Part shown: positions 20,148 to 31,050 of the stretch, in pieces
How the letters are laid out: each line of letters begins with the position of its first letter
How positions within the stretch are numbered: position 1 is the stretch's first letter
From: Pocillopora verrucosa
Lineage: Eukaryota > Cnidaria > Anthozoa > Scleractinia > Pocilloporidae
Direction: 5' to 3'
Assembly: GCF_036669915.1 (NCBI RefSeq)
Contig: NC_089318.1
Location: 20,354,405-20,418,404 of the forward strand
DNA: 64,000 bases
Notes under the pieces: generated by a model
Seen by the model: only the letters and a program-made list of their open reading frames with translations
Databases searched by the model: none
What the model was told of the DNA's origin: nothing
Position numbers and translations under genes: made by a program

Positions 20148-22212
20148 GCTTACCGCTGACCTTTACTGACAATATGGAGCAGTTGATCGCAAGTGATACA
20201 ACCGTAGCAGAATTCATCATGAAACATCCGCCTGTTCATGTAGATACCAAGCCACAAGTAGTAACATTAAAAGACAAACCTTTCACTGCTTCTTTGGTTT
20301 CTGAAAGCGCAGTCCTCAGTCTCCGTGGTCTCGAAAAGGAGATTCAAGACGACATCGGAGAAAGGGGCATCGCTAAACTTCACATTGCTGACGAGCTTCT
20401 GCGGGCTGCACTCGTTTTGTCACACTCGTCATTTGTAGGAATACATTTCGGTTTCCCTTGCAATACCAATGATGAGTTTCCAGATGAAACGGACGGTCCC
20501 CTTGGGGCAATTGCACTTGGTAAAGCTCTCAAAGCCCTTGGAAAGGAGGTGACATTTATTGCAAGTTACTATCACGTCAAATTAGTGCAGGTACTTGTCG
20601 AAACATTTTTGAGAAACAAAGCTTGTGTTGTGGAGTTCACGCCACAACGGACACATGGCTCTGGCGGGGTCAGAGCAGCTGCTCAAACGTTGCTGTTTCA
20701 CAATCCAACTAATCAAATGAGTCCAAAGTTTGACGTTTTAGTTGCCATAGAAGCGGTTGGTAGGACAGAAGAGGGCCGTTACATGACCATGAAAGCAAGG
20801 GACTTGTCCGAGATTTGTAAAGTCAGTCCAGTGGACGAAGTTTTCATTCAAGGTAGCTATAATTATAAGTTAATGGGAAGTGTACTTACAAACCCTGCGC
20901 CAAGATATTCATTCATGCCCCCAATCGCCAGTTAAAAGGTGGAGCCCTTTTGATCTGAGTGTTTGAGACATTTATGACATTGTAATGACTTTCAAGGAAA
21001 TTTGTAAATGCCGTTTCTTGATTAGTAAATGTTAATTTGCCGGAGAATCGCCAACTTATCAAAAGAAGTTAGTCTTACTAAAAATCGATTTCGAAGAGTT
21101 TATTCGATGAAATTTGTCTCCATGCGCTTTTATCATCAAAACAAAAAAATGGGATAACATGAGGACCTCACTCAGAGCAATCTTTTTTAACTCATTTACC
21201 ATAAAATCTCTCATAACGGTGACGGAATTATGAGACTTCTCTCAACAAGGTACTTTATATGGACCTTATTCCTCTCTTTCAGCTAAAAAGTCAGGAAAAA
21301 TTGCCACAATCGGAATCGGTGATGGTGGTAATGAGATCGGAATGGGAAAGGTCCACCAAATGGTCGTCGATGGCATTAAAAATGGACAACACATCGCTAC
21401 TACGGTTGCCACTGATCATTTGATCACCTCGGGTGTTTCCAATTGGGGCGGATCGGCGTTAGTGGCAGCTCTGGCCATCTTAAGTCAGTGCCCGGTGCAC
21501 TCACCGTACGTCAGACGAGGAATTTTGCCTGATACACCTGTTCTTACCAAAGAAGTCTTGAACATGGTGGAAATGGTAATGCCTTTGATGAAGTCTTCTT
21601 TTTGCGTACCGAACTGACCCTCGATATTAGTTAACTTTAGGCTCTACAATAATTATTGAACCCAAACATCGGATGCGTACAGGTGTGTCAAAACGAACTA
21701 ATCAGATTTTAAAAAACAGCTCACAGGCACAGCAATAAACGGAAAAAGTCGCCGTGATACGAGAGAAAAAGATATCGGAAGGAATTTTATAAGATAAAAT
21801 GGGCTTCCTGGGTAACTTATGCATGTACACCACTCGAGACTTCGTCCACTTTGAAAAAAGTTGCCTGGGTCGGTAGTTCCAGGAGAAGTAGTGAGTATCT
21901 TAATTTGCGTCCCTATGTGGTTCCGGTACTAAGTTCCTGAACTACATATAAAAGATTAAGGGTCCATCTCGGACACGCAAGATCTTTGAAGAGAAGGAAA
22001 TTTACAGTTATTTATAATTTTTTCTTTTTCAGGAAGAAGACATTCTGAAGTGTATCGTTGGGCTCGGGGTATGCGACGGTATATTACAAAAGAGAGAGAT
22101 GTCTGTGGATGGTCAACCATTTCATCCCGTCCACAAAGAAAAATTGCAAAGACTGTTGACTATAGCCACTTTGCCAATAGGGATTACCGAGCAAGACGCG
22201 GCCATACGATGA
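20148..22212 (+). CDS. DGLUCY: D-glutamate cyclase-like protein, C-terminal DUF4392 domain (three exons)
   Basis: Three exons with clean GT-AG joints: 20148-20852, 21283-21575 and 22033-22212 (stop TGA). Phases match across both junctions. The product, about 392 residues, contains GIGDGGNEIGMGKVH and TSGVSNWGGSALVAAL, hallmark segments of the DUF4392 domain of animal DGLUCY, which in mammals turns D-glutamate into 5-oxo-D-proline in mitochondria. The full-length protein also has an N-terminal DUF1445 domain; none is seen upstream in this window, so this is either the 3' half of a gene with distant 5' exons or a partial duplication. The first acceptor has a pyrimidine-rich tract that begins right after a SINE tail. 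All three exons are free of lesions, unlike the other two copies. Confidence 0.78.
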
Positions 22213-23099
22213 AGTGTACCCTTCACTTTATTTCTGTATATGTTGCATCGCAAGAAAAGAGAGACAAACAAATGTTGAAACTAAGCTACAAGTACAATCT
22301 AAGCGATTTGTTTTATTCCAACTCGTCAAATCGTCTCAGAGGCTTCCGTTCACTATAACAGTAATTTAACTGATTTGAAAGGTATCTTCTTACAATATAA
22401 CTTTAGAGCATTTTGAAAACCTTTATTTTTACTTATAACTATTGAAAAGGAACCTTTGAACGCCATTGTGATCGTGTCATTGTGATTAAGCCTTTAGAGG
22501 GCGTTAAAGAGTAACACTAATGGTTTTGTACAAGAAAATCACTACGAGCTTTTTTTTTTATTTGTATAATTTTCATAAATATTTATTAATCAGGGCTTTT
22601 CGCAGGAAATACATTGATACAATTTTTCGAAGAGTCTTAATTTCTTTCATTCTTTTACATAATGATACAGTTGATTCTCAAATTCGTAAAGTTTCGGTTT
22701 CACAAACCTCATGATTAATTAAAACAAAAGTAATGAATTACCCTTACTAATCAAGCAATGCAATTCTAACCAGCATTTTCAAAGCCAGTGATAACTCGAA
22801 GCAATTTCCTTGCTCCCCAGAAGGTTTGAAAAATCGTGATGTACTTTTCTTACTTCCACCTCTAAAAAGCTTTCAGTTGTTAAATGCAAACCACATCCTG
22901 CCTCAACTAGACCGTGAAAGACCTTTGCTTGCAAGATTTTTGCAATGAAATACGGGGCAACTTGCGAAATTTTAAAATGGACACTTTACTACAGTGCCAT
23001 GAAGATAGACTCGATGTGATGAAGGAAAATAGTGAGCGCTTTGGGAATAGTGTCCTGTTTATTTTGAGGAAGAATCACCATACTCTCTTTTATTAAGGG
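22213..23099. other. 3' flank of DGLUCY-like copy 1
   Basis: AT-rich, no gene seen. Up to 22461 it matches the 3' flank of copy 3 (63692-63930); from there to about 23957 it holds extra sequence, including a LINE fragment, that copy 3 lacks. Confidence 0.55.
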
Positions 23100-23862
23100 A
23101 AAGAGACGCTGTTGTTTCGCCCTTAGCTCCGGTTGGAGCATAGGCCATTAACCACTTCCGTCCTCCATCGGGTTCTGTCCTGGGCAAATCTTCCTAAAGT
23201 GGCCCAAGTGTGGCCCCAGTTTCTCATTTGGGACTCTACACCTCTTCTCCAGGAGTTCCTGGGACGACCCCTCTTTCTCTTGCCCTGGGGGTTCCAACGT
23301 AGTGCCTGCCGGGTGATGTTGTTAGCCGGTTTCCTTAGGATGTGACCTATCCATCTCCACTTTCTCTTTGAGATCTGAGTTATGATTGGTTCCTCGCCTG
23401 CTAATTCCCACAGCATCTCGTTCGTTACCCTATCAGTCCAACTGATTTTTAAAATTCGCCTAAGGCACTTATTGACGAAGGTCTGCAATTTCTGGGACGT
23501 TTGCTTAGTTGTTCTCCACGTTTCTGAGCCATAGAGGAGGACTGCTTTGACGTTGGTGTTAAAAATTCTAAATTTGGTTCTCCGTGAGATGACATGGGAG
23601 GACCACACTTTCCTCAGCATATTGAAAGCTACTCTGGCTTTGTTTATCCTGGCCTTGATATCTTCATCGGAACCTCCGTCAATGCTGACTACACTGCCTA
23701 GGTAGACAAAAGATGTTACTTCCTCCAAGATGGTATCCCTCACTTTAACTGGTCTGTTGTTGGTGCAGTTGACCTTCATAACCTTGGTCTTACTCACATT
23801 CGGATGCAGGCCTAACTTGATGGAATTAGCTGTTAGCCGTGCTGTTTTGTCCTTTTTTGAAA
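23100..23862 (-). mobile_element. Non-LTR retrotransposon 3' fragment (reverse transcriptase C-terminus)
   Basis: An open frame of about 240 codons encodes the post-catalytic part of a LINE reverse transcriptase: SFVYLGSVVSIDGGSDEDI, then ARVAFNMLRKVWSS, VLLYGSETWRTTK, and the basic GKRKRGRPRNSWRR near the end. The catalytic FADD region and endonuclease are absent, so the copy is 5'-truncated and dead. The frame is uninterrupted, suggesting a fairly young insertion. The clade is not certain. It is related to, but clearly different from, the longer element at 54706-57208. Confidence 0.82.
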
Positions 23863-23950
23863 GAGACGCATTTGATGAAAAAAGAGAGAACTAGTGAAAT
23901 TTTTCTTCAGCTCTCTAGAGTGCTAGATACATACGTTGCCAACAGAGAAC

Positions 23951-24142
23951 TTACGAAATGTGAAACACTTCCACGTTGTGATGAACTTGTTTTTTCACTT
24001 CCCCAACCGGGATCACCTTCGTTTTGTGCCGTGAGCGTATACAGGCGCACATCAGGAGTGCGACGAGAACAATAAGGACCACGAACATAATTATATTCAT
24101 CGCTTTCAATACGTTAATCGCGTTGTTACTGGAGCTGGTCAT
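23951..24142 (-). CDS. Putative small single-pass membrane protein
   Basis: 63-codon frame from ATG at 24142. A short Ser/Asn-rich N-terminus is followed by one strong hydrophobic helix (about residues 15-36, IIMFVVLIVLVALLMCACI) and a basic stop-transfer RSRHKTK, then a polar tail KKQVHHNVEVFH. The same coding stretch reappears at the right edge of the window (63930-64000) after DGLUCY copy 3, with the tail conserved, so the unit duplicated with its neighbour. It may be a small gene or one exon of a larger one. I do not recognise it. Confidence 0.4.
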   Translation of the reverse strand: MTSSSNNAINVLKAMNIIMFVVLIVLVALLMCACIRSRHKTKVIPVGEVKKQVHHNVEVFHIS

Positions 24143-24329
24143 GGTTTTCGCAGATCTGTTTGGTATTTTTGGAGCGCACTGAAAATCTTTGTCTGGAGCA
24201 CAAAATTTTTAGTCTGGAGCCCTTTGAACCCAGTGTTAAGGGGTATGATCTCGCTAGGTTATAGGGAATGGACTTTGTTGATTTCCTGTCAAAGAAGTCC
24301 ATTTATGTTTGTTAGGTGTCTTTGTCAGG

Positions 24330-24500
24330 TATCTTTGTTAGGTATCAGATCGGGTTCTTTTGGACTATTTCCGCACTGAAGCCTGCATTGGTCACAGCAA
24401 TGACTACATCTTACTCGTTCTTTGTTTGACTGGCCGACTAGAATCATGCTGCAATGTGCGACTTTACGTTCATGTTCACACCATTTCTGTTTTGTTTCGT
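24330..24500 (-). pseudogene. N-terminal fragment of a copy F-like array gene
   Basis: Contains AHCSMILVGQSNKERVR and CCDQCRLQCGNSPKE, matching copy F residues about 55-85, but everything after is gone and the first 50 or so codons are deleted. The upstream DNA to about 25080 matches the copy F upstream, including the kappaB site at 24763-24773. It keeps the core Gly that copy F has lost. Confidence 0.75.
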
Positions 24501-24530
24501 GGTTCGTTGTAGATGTTAATATGTCCAAAA

Positions 24531-25492
24531 TGCTTCTCCGACTTTTAAGCTATTTCTTCGGGTGTGATTTAATTAGGGCTTGCAAGTTCAAATTTCTATT
24601 GAAAAATGATTGTTTCGATCTGTTTGCAGCGAGGGTTTCTTGGAATTATGATCGAAAAAGCAACTTTCATCAAAGAGATCCCTCGCGAATTTTTCTTTAA
24701 AGTTTAAGTATTCAGCCTTCATAAATGCAATTTACATATGAATAGGTTTGTTGTAATCAAAAGGGAAATTCCCTTTATATCTTTGTTATTGCTTAATACG
24801 GCTTGCTGCAATACTGACGCAACACGATATAATAACCCAGGCGACTGTTAGCGACTGCTGGCGACTGCTAACGTAGGTGCGTAGATAGTGGCTTAGTTTT
24901 TTGCATCCCTCACGTTCGTTTTCCGGCAAAAATTCGTCGCGTGAGTCATCAGGCATTATATCATTACATCATTTGTACTTTCCTTTGCTGTTGAACGAGG
25001 TCAGTAAACTGCTTAACAATGAAAGCAGAACTCTCTTACCGGGCGACAATCCGTGTCAGTTTTGTCAGGAAATTGAATGACGTGATGTTAATTTTAATCT
25101 GCGTCGGCTAAGGCGAACTTTTTCAGAAAAAAATTTTCAAAATTGCACAATAACAACACTTTTTCTTTCTGGTTTGCCACTGTTCAGGAATCGAGGAATT
25201 ATTATGTACTCATCGACCTGCGGTTTTAGAGGGAAGGCGAAGAAACTGATATTTTCCTCGATAGAAAGAAAAAGACTTGAATGATTGGTTCGGAAGAAAT
25301 ATTCTGGAAAAATAAATGAAAGGAAGAGTAAAGAACAATAAGAGAAATCGCCATGAAGGCCATCTTATTGGACGACTTTTGTTCCCAAATAATTTTGGAG
25401 CATTTACTTATTTATTTAGTAATTTTTTTGGCTCGAACCTTTTGGACTAGATTTCCTTTTTGCATCGACATCTTTCTCCATCTTTCCAATAT
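24531..25492. other. Intergenic DNA between F-like fragment and copy J
   Basis: 24531-25080 is the F-type upstream (with the kappaB site). 25081-25492 is AT-rich with no gene seen and continues into the 3' flank of copy J. Confidence 0.5.
24763..24773. promoter_or_regulatory. kappaB-like site upstream of the F-like fragment
   Basis: GGGAAATTCCC, identical to the site before copy F and in the same surrounding sequence; now orphaned from an intact gene. Confidence 0.4.
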
Positions 25493-26842
25493 TTATTCAC
25501 TGCAACAGGTTTCGCTACTTGAATGCTCGAGTTCTGTAGAAACAACTAGCTTGTTTTTTTCAATTTTATCGTCGAGAAACGTTATACGTCCTTGCAGTGG
25601 GTCTATTTCGGTGTTAAATTTATTAGAGGAGGCGAGATTAAGAGCCTCCTCAGCTTTCTCCTTTGCAAGTTGCAGACGCCCTTGGCGATAAAACTGATCC
25701 GATCGTTTTTTCAAGAGCAGTACTCTTGTGCCTGTGGGGATACTGTCACCAAGATTATGCTGAACGAAATTGAGGTGTTCTTCTGCTTCTTTTATGTCAG
25801 TTAATGGAATAGGTTTCGCTTGGGTTCGCGTGGCAGTTGAAACACAATCAAGGCGTAATGCTGCAAGACTGAGATGAGTGTACCTTTGCCTTTTGGCCTG
25901 GACCCTTAGTCGAGGATCCTCTTGGCTGCAAGAGATAGCTTTCTTAAGAAAGTATATCGCCTTTTCTTTGACGATTGTACGCGCCTGTGCATTCCGCTGG
26001 TCATCCGGTATAAGGCTCATGCGATCCATCCAAAGGTGACCGTATTTTTGGTAGAGTTCGGCCCAATCTTCCGGCGAGTCGTAGTTTTGCAACAAAAACT
26101 CGCTGCGCTCAAGGTATTCAAAGAGCCTAGGTAACTTCACACCCTTTCTTCTTCTTTTGTCAGCCACAAGTAAAAAGTAGGCTCTTGCCATCAGAATATT
26201 CGAATTAAGTGCATGACACGTTTTGTTTTTGTCTGATTGTATGACTGAGGTAAACATACTCTTGCTTTTTCGAGACTCTCTCTGATAAGTAAAGGCCACT
26301 CCTCGCTCTATTTTTAAGGCCAACTCCAAGTCAGGTTCCTTTCCATTGGCACAACGCTGAAGCAACGACGTGACTAATTGCTCGTGTTCGTTAAAATGTC
26401 CATTGTCTTGCAAAATCTCAAGCTTTTCCAGGATTCTCTCGCATTGTGGTCCTTTGAGATACCCTTGTTTCTTGATTAAGGGCATCGGTTTTTCAACATT
26501 GTATGAAACAATTCCATCTGAGTCTGCCTTTCGACAATCGGCTTGTACTTCTTTAGAAAGCTTTTCTTGGCCACAGCAATGATCATTTTTTCCTTGTTCT
26601 ATGCTTGACTGACCGACCAGTACGACGCTTGAGCTTGAGACCATTAACGTCAAAGATTTGGTGTGTGCTTTAGATCTTACTTCAGAAACAATCGAGACTG
26701 AATCATCGGAAGGAAACCTAGATAACGAGTCTTTCATGTCGGTGCAAGTTGTCTGTCCATGGTCTGTGCGCTCTTTTGCAATTTGTTTAGCGTTGCTATA
26801 AACGCCAACGCTTACAGGCGTATTTCTTGTTTGGTCATCCAT
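25493..26842 (-). CDS. RHIM-like/helical-repeat array protein, copy J (VLVGQS subfamily)
   Basis: Intact frame of 449 codons, ATG at 26842, same length as copy G and colinear with it without gaps. RHIM-like core SSSSVVLVG77QSSIEQ; the Asn at -7 of copy G is Ser here. The helical region starts at PMPLIKKQGYLKG and has SPEDWAELYQKYGHLWMDRMS; the tail ends SSSETCCSE. The promoter block with all four elements is at 27193-27271. Differences from copy G are scattered substitutions, consistent with both being under protein-level constraint. Confidence 0.86.
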   Translation of the reverse strand: MDDQTRNTPVSVGVYSNAKQIAKERTDHGQTTCTDMKDSLSRFPSDDSVSIVSEVRSKAHTKSLTLMVSSSSVVLVGQSSIEQGKNDHCCGQEKLSKEVQADCRKADSDGIVSYNVEKPMPLIKKQGYLKGPQCERILEKLEILQDNGHFNEHEQLVTSLLQRCANGKEPDLELALKIERGVAFTYQRESRKSKSMFTSVIQSDKNKTCHALNSNILMARAYFLLVADKRRRKGVKLPRLFEYLERSEFLLQNYDSPEDWAELYQKYGHLWMDRMSLIPDDQRNAQARTIVKEKAIYFLKKAISCSQEDPRLRVQAKRQRYTHLSLAALRLDCVSTATRTQAKPIPLTDIKEAEEHLNFVQHNLGDSIPTGTRVLLLKKRSDQFYRQGRLQLAKEKAEEALNLASSNKFNTEIDPLQGRITFLDDKIEKNKLVVSTELEHSSSETCCSE

Positions 26843-27192
26843 GTTTGTTCAAGAGTAATAATTCGTTGTTTCCAGCGTTGTATCCTTGGACTTGTGATTT
26901 TGAACCTGCTAGAAGAAAGAAGACGAAGACGTCGAATAATCTGTTTCGGTGACGAAGTTTGTTTATGTTCTTCCCCGACAGCACCATAAAGATGCTCTGT
27001 TCCAGTTAGTGAAAGCCATAGTTTCTTGTAGATTTAGCCGTGAAAAAAGGTTTCCGTCGAGATAATCGCAAGAATTATTTAAAACAAAGCCATGTTTTCG
27101 TTTTGTTAAGAAAAGGATGATACGTATACATTGTCCTACTTTCTTTAAATTCGGAGAGGTGAATTATAGAGTCATCATATCTTTCATGTCAT

Positions 27193-27271
27193 ATTTGCAT
27201 ATAAATTTTAACCAATCGGTTTATTTCCTGTGAGGGAAAGTCCCTGTGATATATAAACGCGCATTACGTCA
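27193..27271 (-). promoter_or_regulatory. Composite promoter block of copy J (octamer, CCAAT, kappaB, CRE)
   Basis: ATTTGCAT (27193-27200), CCAAT (27212-27216), GGGAAAGTCCC (27234-27244; its other strand contains GGGACTTTCC) and TTACGTCA (27264-27271, a CRE/ATF-like TGACGTAA on the gene strand). The kappaB site is 392 bp before the ATG at 26842. Confidence 0.5.
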
Positions 27272-27389
27272 GTTATCGAGAGGCCCGCAGAGGGTAGCAA
27301 CATAATTAAGAGAAATGGCAATCCCCCAAGTCAAGATAATTATGTTTTTCGGTATTTACATCATGCACGACTAGCTGCAATGCTGACGC

Positions 27390-27525
27390 AGATTTAATTT
27401 TTCAAGTATCTTGCCCAGTATTTTGATTATTTCAATTAGAAGGTTTAATTCTAAGTTATATCTATAGGAGGAAGCCACACTTAAGCCTTCTCGGCTGTTT
27501 CTTTTGTCAGGTGGTATAATGGCTG
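27390..27525 (-). pseudogene. Fossil C-terminal remnant of an array gene
   Basis: The minus strand encodes VASSYRYNLELNLLIEIIKI, aligned with the family's LASSNRFNTELDTLQERI; adjacent bases resemble KETAEKA in another frame. Copy of the relic at 16395. Confidence 0.6.
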
Positions 27526-27686
27526 ACGAAGAGATATAAATAGAAAAGTGCTCATCTTTTTAAAAATATGCATGATATTACTATCATTGTTCACCTGACC
27601 CTGACCACGATTGAAATTAAAATAGTAATTTCGCTGTCACACATTATAGACAAACACTTGTTCCTTGTTGAAAAAATTATCACCGG

Positions 27687-28240
27687 CCACCGACTTTCTA
27701 TTTGTGTGGTCACCTACAAATGAAAAATAGGATCTTACCGTTAAAATACTAGGATTCGTAACATCGCAATTTAGTGTTTGTTCTGATTGTATGACTGAGG
27801 AAAACATACATTTGCTCTTTTTAGACTCTTTCTGATAAGAAAAGGCCACTCTTCGCTGTATTTTTAAGGCCAACTCCATGTCCGGATTTCCCCATCCGCA
27901 AAACGTTAAATACACGCAGTAACAAGGTGCTCATATTCAGCAAACTTTCCTGCGACCTACAGAAGCTCAAGTTTTTTCACGAATCTCTCGCACTCTTGTC
28001 CGTTTAGACATCCCTGTTTTTCGTTTAAATTGGATCAATGGAGGGTCAACGCTGGCAATGAAAGTATCGCGCCACTCAGTCTGTGAAAAGTGTTGCGTTT
28101 CCCCAAAAGTTTGGATTTGGCAGGCCACCAATGCTGCAGGTCGCCTGTATTGGTCTAGAAGGCTACCCTTTGTCTCTGGAGCAGAGTCTGATTGTACCTC
28201 CCCCCCGTTGGCACTACGTCTCGTCACTACTCGCCGTAAA
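27687..28240 (-). pseudogene. Array protein pseudogene K (H-type)
   Basis: Only the central third and part of the N-terminal region survive: GNPDMELALKIQRRVAFSYQ at 27840-27900 and AALVACQIQTFGETQHFSQ further upstream, separated by frame breaks. The helical C-terminal half is deleted from 27687 onward, about 60 N-terminal codons including the RHIM-like motif are deleted, and the ATG position reads CGG. The flank beyond 28241 is the H-type upstream segment, with its STAT-like palindrome spoiled. Confidence 0.8.
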
Positions 28241-29356
28241 TATATTCTTCCTGCTCTAGCGTTTGTAATACCTCGCAGTTATACCAAATAGAACGCCAAA
28301 CTTTTGTGACTATTTGACGGAAGACAAGGAACTTTGATTGATTTGTTTACAACAACAAACAGGTTTGAATTCTTTCTTTAATCTCGTCGAAGCAAGGATG
28401 TCCTCGGCGGATTTATGAGATATTTTCCACGCAGCCACGCAGTAAACTGAAACAGAAAATCATCAATGCTTTCGTCAGAGTAAAGACGAGACTATATTAT
28501 AGGCCTTTATAACAGTGGCGGTTACAACATTTAGGTAGCAGAAAGAATGAAGTATTTATGATTCCGATAAAGTAAATACAAGCACGCTTGCCAGTTCGAA
28601 AGCGAAAGACGCGATAACATGACGTAAATATTGGTAGTTGCTTCTTCTAGGCAAATTTTCTTTTCTCGAATGACTTTTTTCCCAGAGACATCGTTATAGT
28701 GTAATCTTCAGACCCGAAACGGTACCTAAATAGTAAAATCGTTTTCAGTCATATAAGCATTTATGCAAATTTACATTAGCCAACAGACTATATCAATCTT
28801 ATAGTGCAGCATTTAGCACATGTCACGCACTTGATAGAGTATCGAAATTGTGTCCCATTTGCCCTTTATATACTGTTTTGTTAAAGTAGCCATGACTGCA
28901 ATAATTGACAAGCGTCCATTCAGTAACCCAAATTAAAAGCTTTGCGATCACCGGAGAATATTCTGTTACCTTAAAGGCGCATGAAAATAAGATTGATGGA
29001 GTGATATCTTCAACTATCGCTCTAAGGGATTAGAAATGTTCAAGTGTCTTCCAATTTCAGGATTCAAGCAACTTCCGGATATTTTCTTAGTTTCAGTCTT
29101 TGAGGAGCTTGAAAAAATTTTTAAAAATTTTGGAGACATTTAAAAGTGTAAAGTAAATTTTGCAATTTTCTAACGATGGATTCAGAAATAATGGCGTGAT
29201 TTTGAATAAATTCGGTACAGCCTCACTGGATTGCACGATTTCATGGACTTCTTATTTAATAACTGCTTAACAATGAAACTGTCTTACTAGTCGACAGTTC
29301 ATGTAAGTTGTGTTAGGAAATTGAATGGCGAGATGTTGATTTTAATCGGCCAATCT
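28241..29356. repeat. H-type upstream segment (copy)
   Basis: Homologous to 18483-19550. It contains TGACGTAA (around 28620) and the degraded TTCCCAGAG (28679-28687). No gene seen. Confidence 0.65.
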
Positions 29357-30179
29357 CTATTCACTACAACAGGTTTCGCTACCTGATTGCTCGAGTTCTG
29401 TAGGAACAACTAACTTGTTTTTATCAAGATTATCGTCGAGAAACGTTATACGTCCTTGTGGAGAGTCTAATTCAGTGTTAAATTTATTGGAGGACGCGAG
29501 ATGAAGAGCCTCCTCAGCTAACTCCTTTGTAAATTGCAGAAGTCCTTGGAAAGAAAACTGATCCGATCTCTTTTTCAAGAGCAGCACTCTTGTGCCTGCG
29601 AGGATGTCATCAAGATCATGCTTGCTTCTTCTGAATGAAATTGAGGAGTTCTTCAGCTTCTTTTATGTCACTTAAGGGAATAGCTTTCGCTTGGGTTCGC
29701 GCGGCAGTTGAAACGCAATCTAGGAGTAACGTTGTAAGACTGAGATGAATGTACGTTTTCCTTTTGACCTTAACCCTTACTCGATGATCCTTTTGGCTGT
29801 AAGAGATATCTTGCTCAAAATAGTATCTTGTATTTTCTCTGGCGGTTATACCTGCCGGCTCATTCTGCTGGTCATCCGGTATAAGGCTCATACGATCCAG
29901 CCAAAGGCGACCGTATTTTTGGTATAGTTCGGCCCAATCCTCCGGCGAGTCGTAGTTTTGAAACAAAAACTCGCTGCGTTCAAGGTATTCAAAGAGCTGA
30001 TGCTTTCTTTTTCTTACGTCAGCCACAAGTAAAAGGTAGGCTTTTGCCATCAGAATATTTGAATTAAGTACATGACACATTTGTTTTTGTCTGATTGTAT
30101 AACTGAGGTAAACACACTCTTGCTCTTTTAGACTCTTTGATTAAGGGCATCGGTTTTTCCACACTGAAGGAAACAATTC
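29357..30179 (-). pseudogene. Array protein pseudogene L (G-type)
   Basis: The C-terminal 76 codons (to SGSETCCSE) and a central block with SPEDWAELYQKYGRLWLDRMS are recognisable but out of frame with each other owing to an indel at about 29600-29630. An internal deletion joins the codons near CHVLNSNIL to the LIKGIGFS region, and the N-terminal 110 or so codons with the RHIM-like motif are gone. The 5' breakpoint coincides with the perfect inverted repeat at 30180-30209. The matching promoter block has lost its kappaB site (GGAAAAGTCTC at about 30365). Confidence 0.82.
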
Positions 30180-30209
30180 CCCTGAGTCTGCCTTTCGGCA
30201 GACTCAGGG
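30180..30209. repeat. Perfect 13-bp inverted repeat at a deletion joint
   Basis: CCCTGAGTCTGCC, spacer TTTC, then its exact reverse complement. The left arm and spacer are normal gene sequence (the GG-(T/I)-V segment region), the right arm replaces the normal continuation CAATGGGCT, and sequence then jumps to upstream non-coding DNA (TTTTTAAATAAAGCCATG). Confidence 0.85.
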
Positions 30210-30529
30210 TTTTTAAATAAAGCCATGTTTTCGTTTGTTAAGAAAAGGATAATACGTAAATTGCCATGCGTTTTTTTAATTTAGAGAGACGAATAACATG
30301 TTTATTTATGATACCAGTCATTCTGATGTTTTCTATAAACTTTAACTAATAGGTTTACTATAAGGAAAAGTCTCTGGATATTTTGACCACAACTACGTAT
30401 TACGTCAGTTATTGAGAAGCCCGCAAAGGGTTGCAACATAATTAAGAGAAATGGCAATCCCCCAAGTCAAGATAATTATGTTTATCGGTATATATATCAT
30501 GCACGGCTAGCTGCAATGCTAACGCAGAT

Positions 30530-30650
30530 TGAATTTTTCTTCCCAGTATTTTAATTAATTTAATTAGAGGGTTTAATTCTAAGTTATATCCATAGGAGGA
30601 AGCCACACTTTAGCCTTCTCGGGCGTTTCTATTGTCAGGTGGTATAATGG
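30530..30650 (-). pseudogene. Fossil C-terminal remnant of an array gene
   Basis: Another copy of the relic at 16395, recognised from the minus-strand YNLELNPLI segment and the degenerate KETAE region. Confidence 0.5.
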
Positions 30651-31050
30651 CTGACGATAAAACAATAAATATGTAAAAAAGCGCTCATATTTTTAGAAAT
30701 ATGTATGATATTACTATCATTGTTCACCTGACCCTGAGCACGATTGATATTGAAATAGTAATTTCTCTGTCACACATTATAGACGAATACTTGTTTCTTG
30801 TCGAAAAACTTATCACTGACCACTATTCAAATTGTAGTGAAAAGGAAGCTAGCGAATAGATAAAATAAAATAAATAATGGCAAAAATTAAATACACAAAT
30901 GATCAAAAGAACGTCAAAAACAGGCAAAGTTACTGTGTTTCCACCACAGAGTATGTCGTATACTTAGTATAGATATGATATTCTTCCGATCTTGTTTTAT
31001 TTAATTGTGATACTTATTCAATCCTTTTCAAGTTCATAATCTCGTGATCT
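30651..31050. other. 3' flank of copy M
   Basis: AT-rich non-coding sequence shared with the 3' flanks of copies H, N, S and T (motifs CATGATATTACT..CATTGTTC and ACAGGCAAAGTTACTGTG). No gene seen. Confidence 0.55.
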
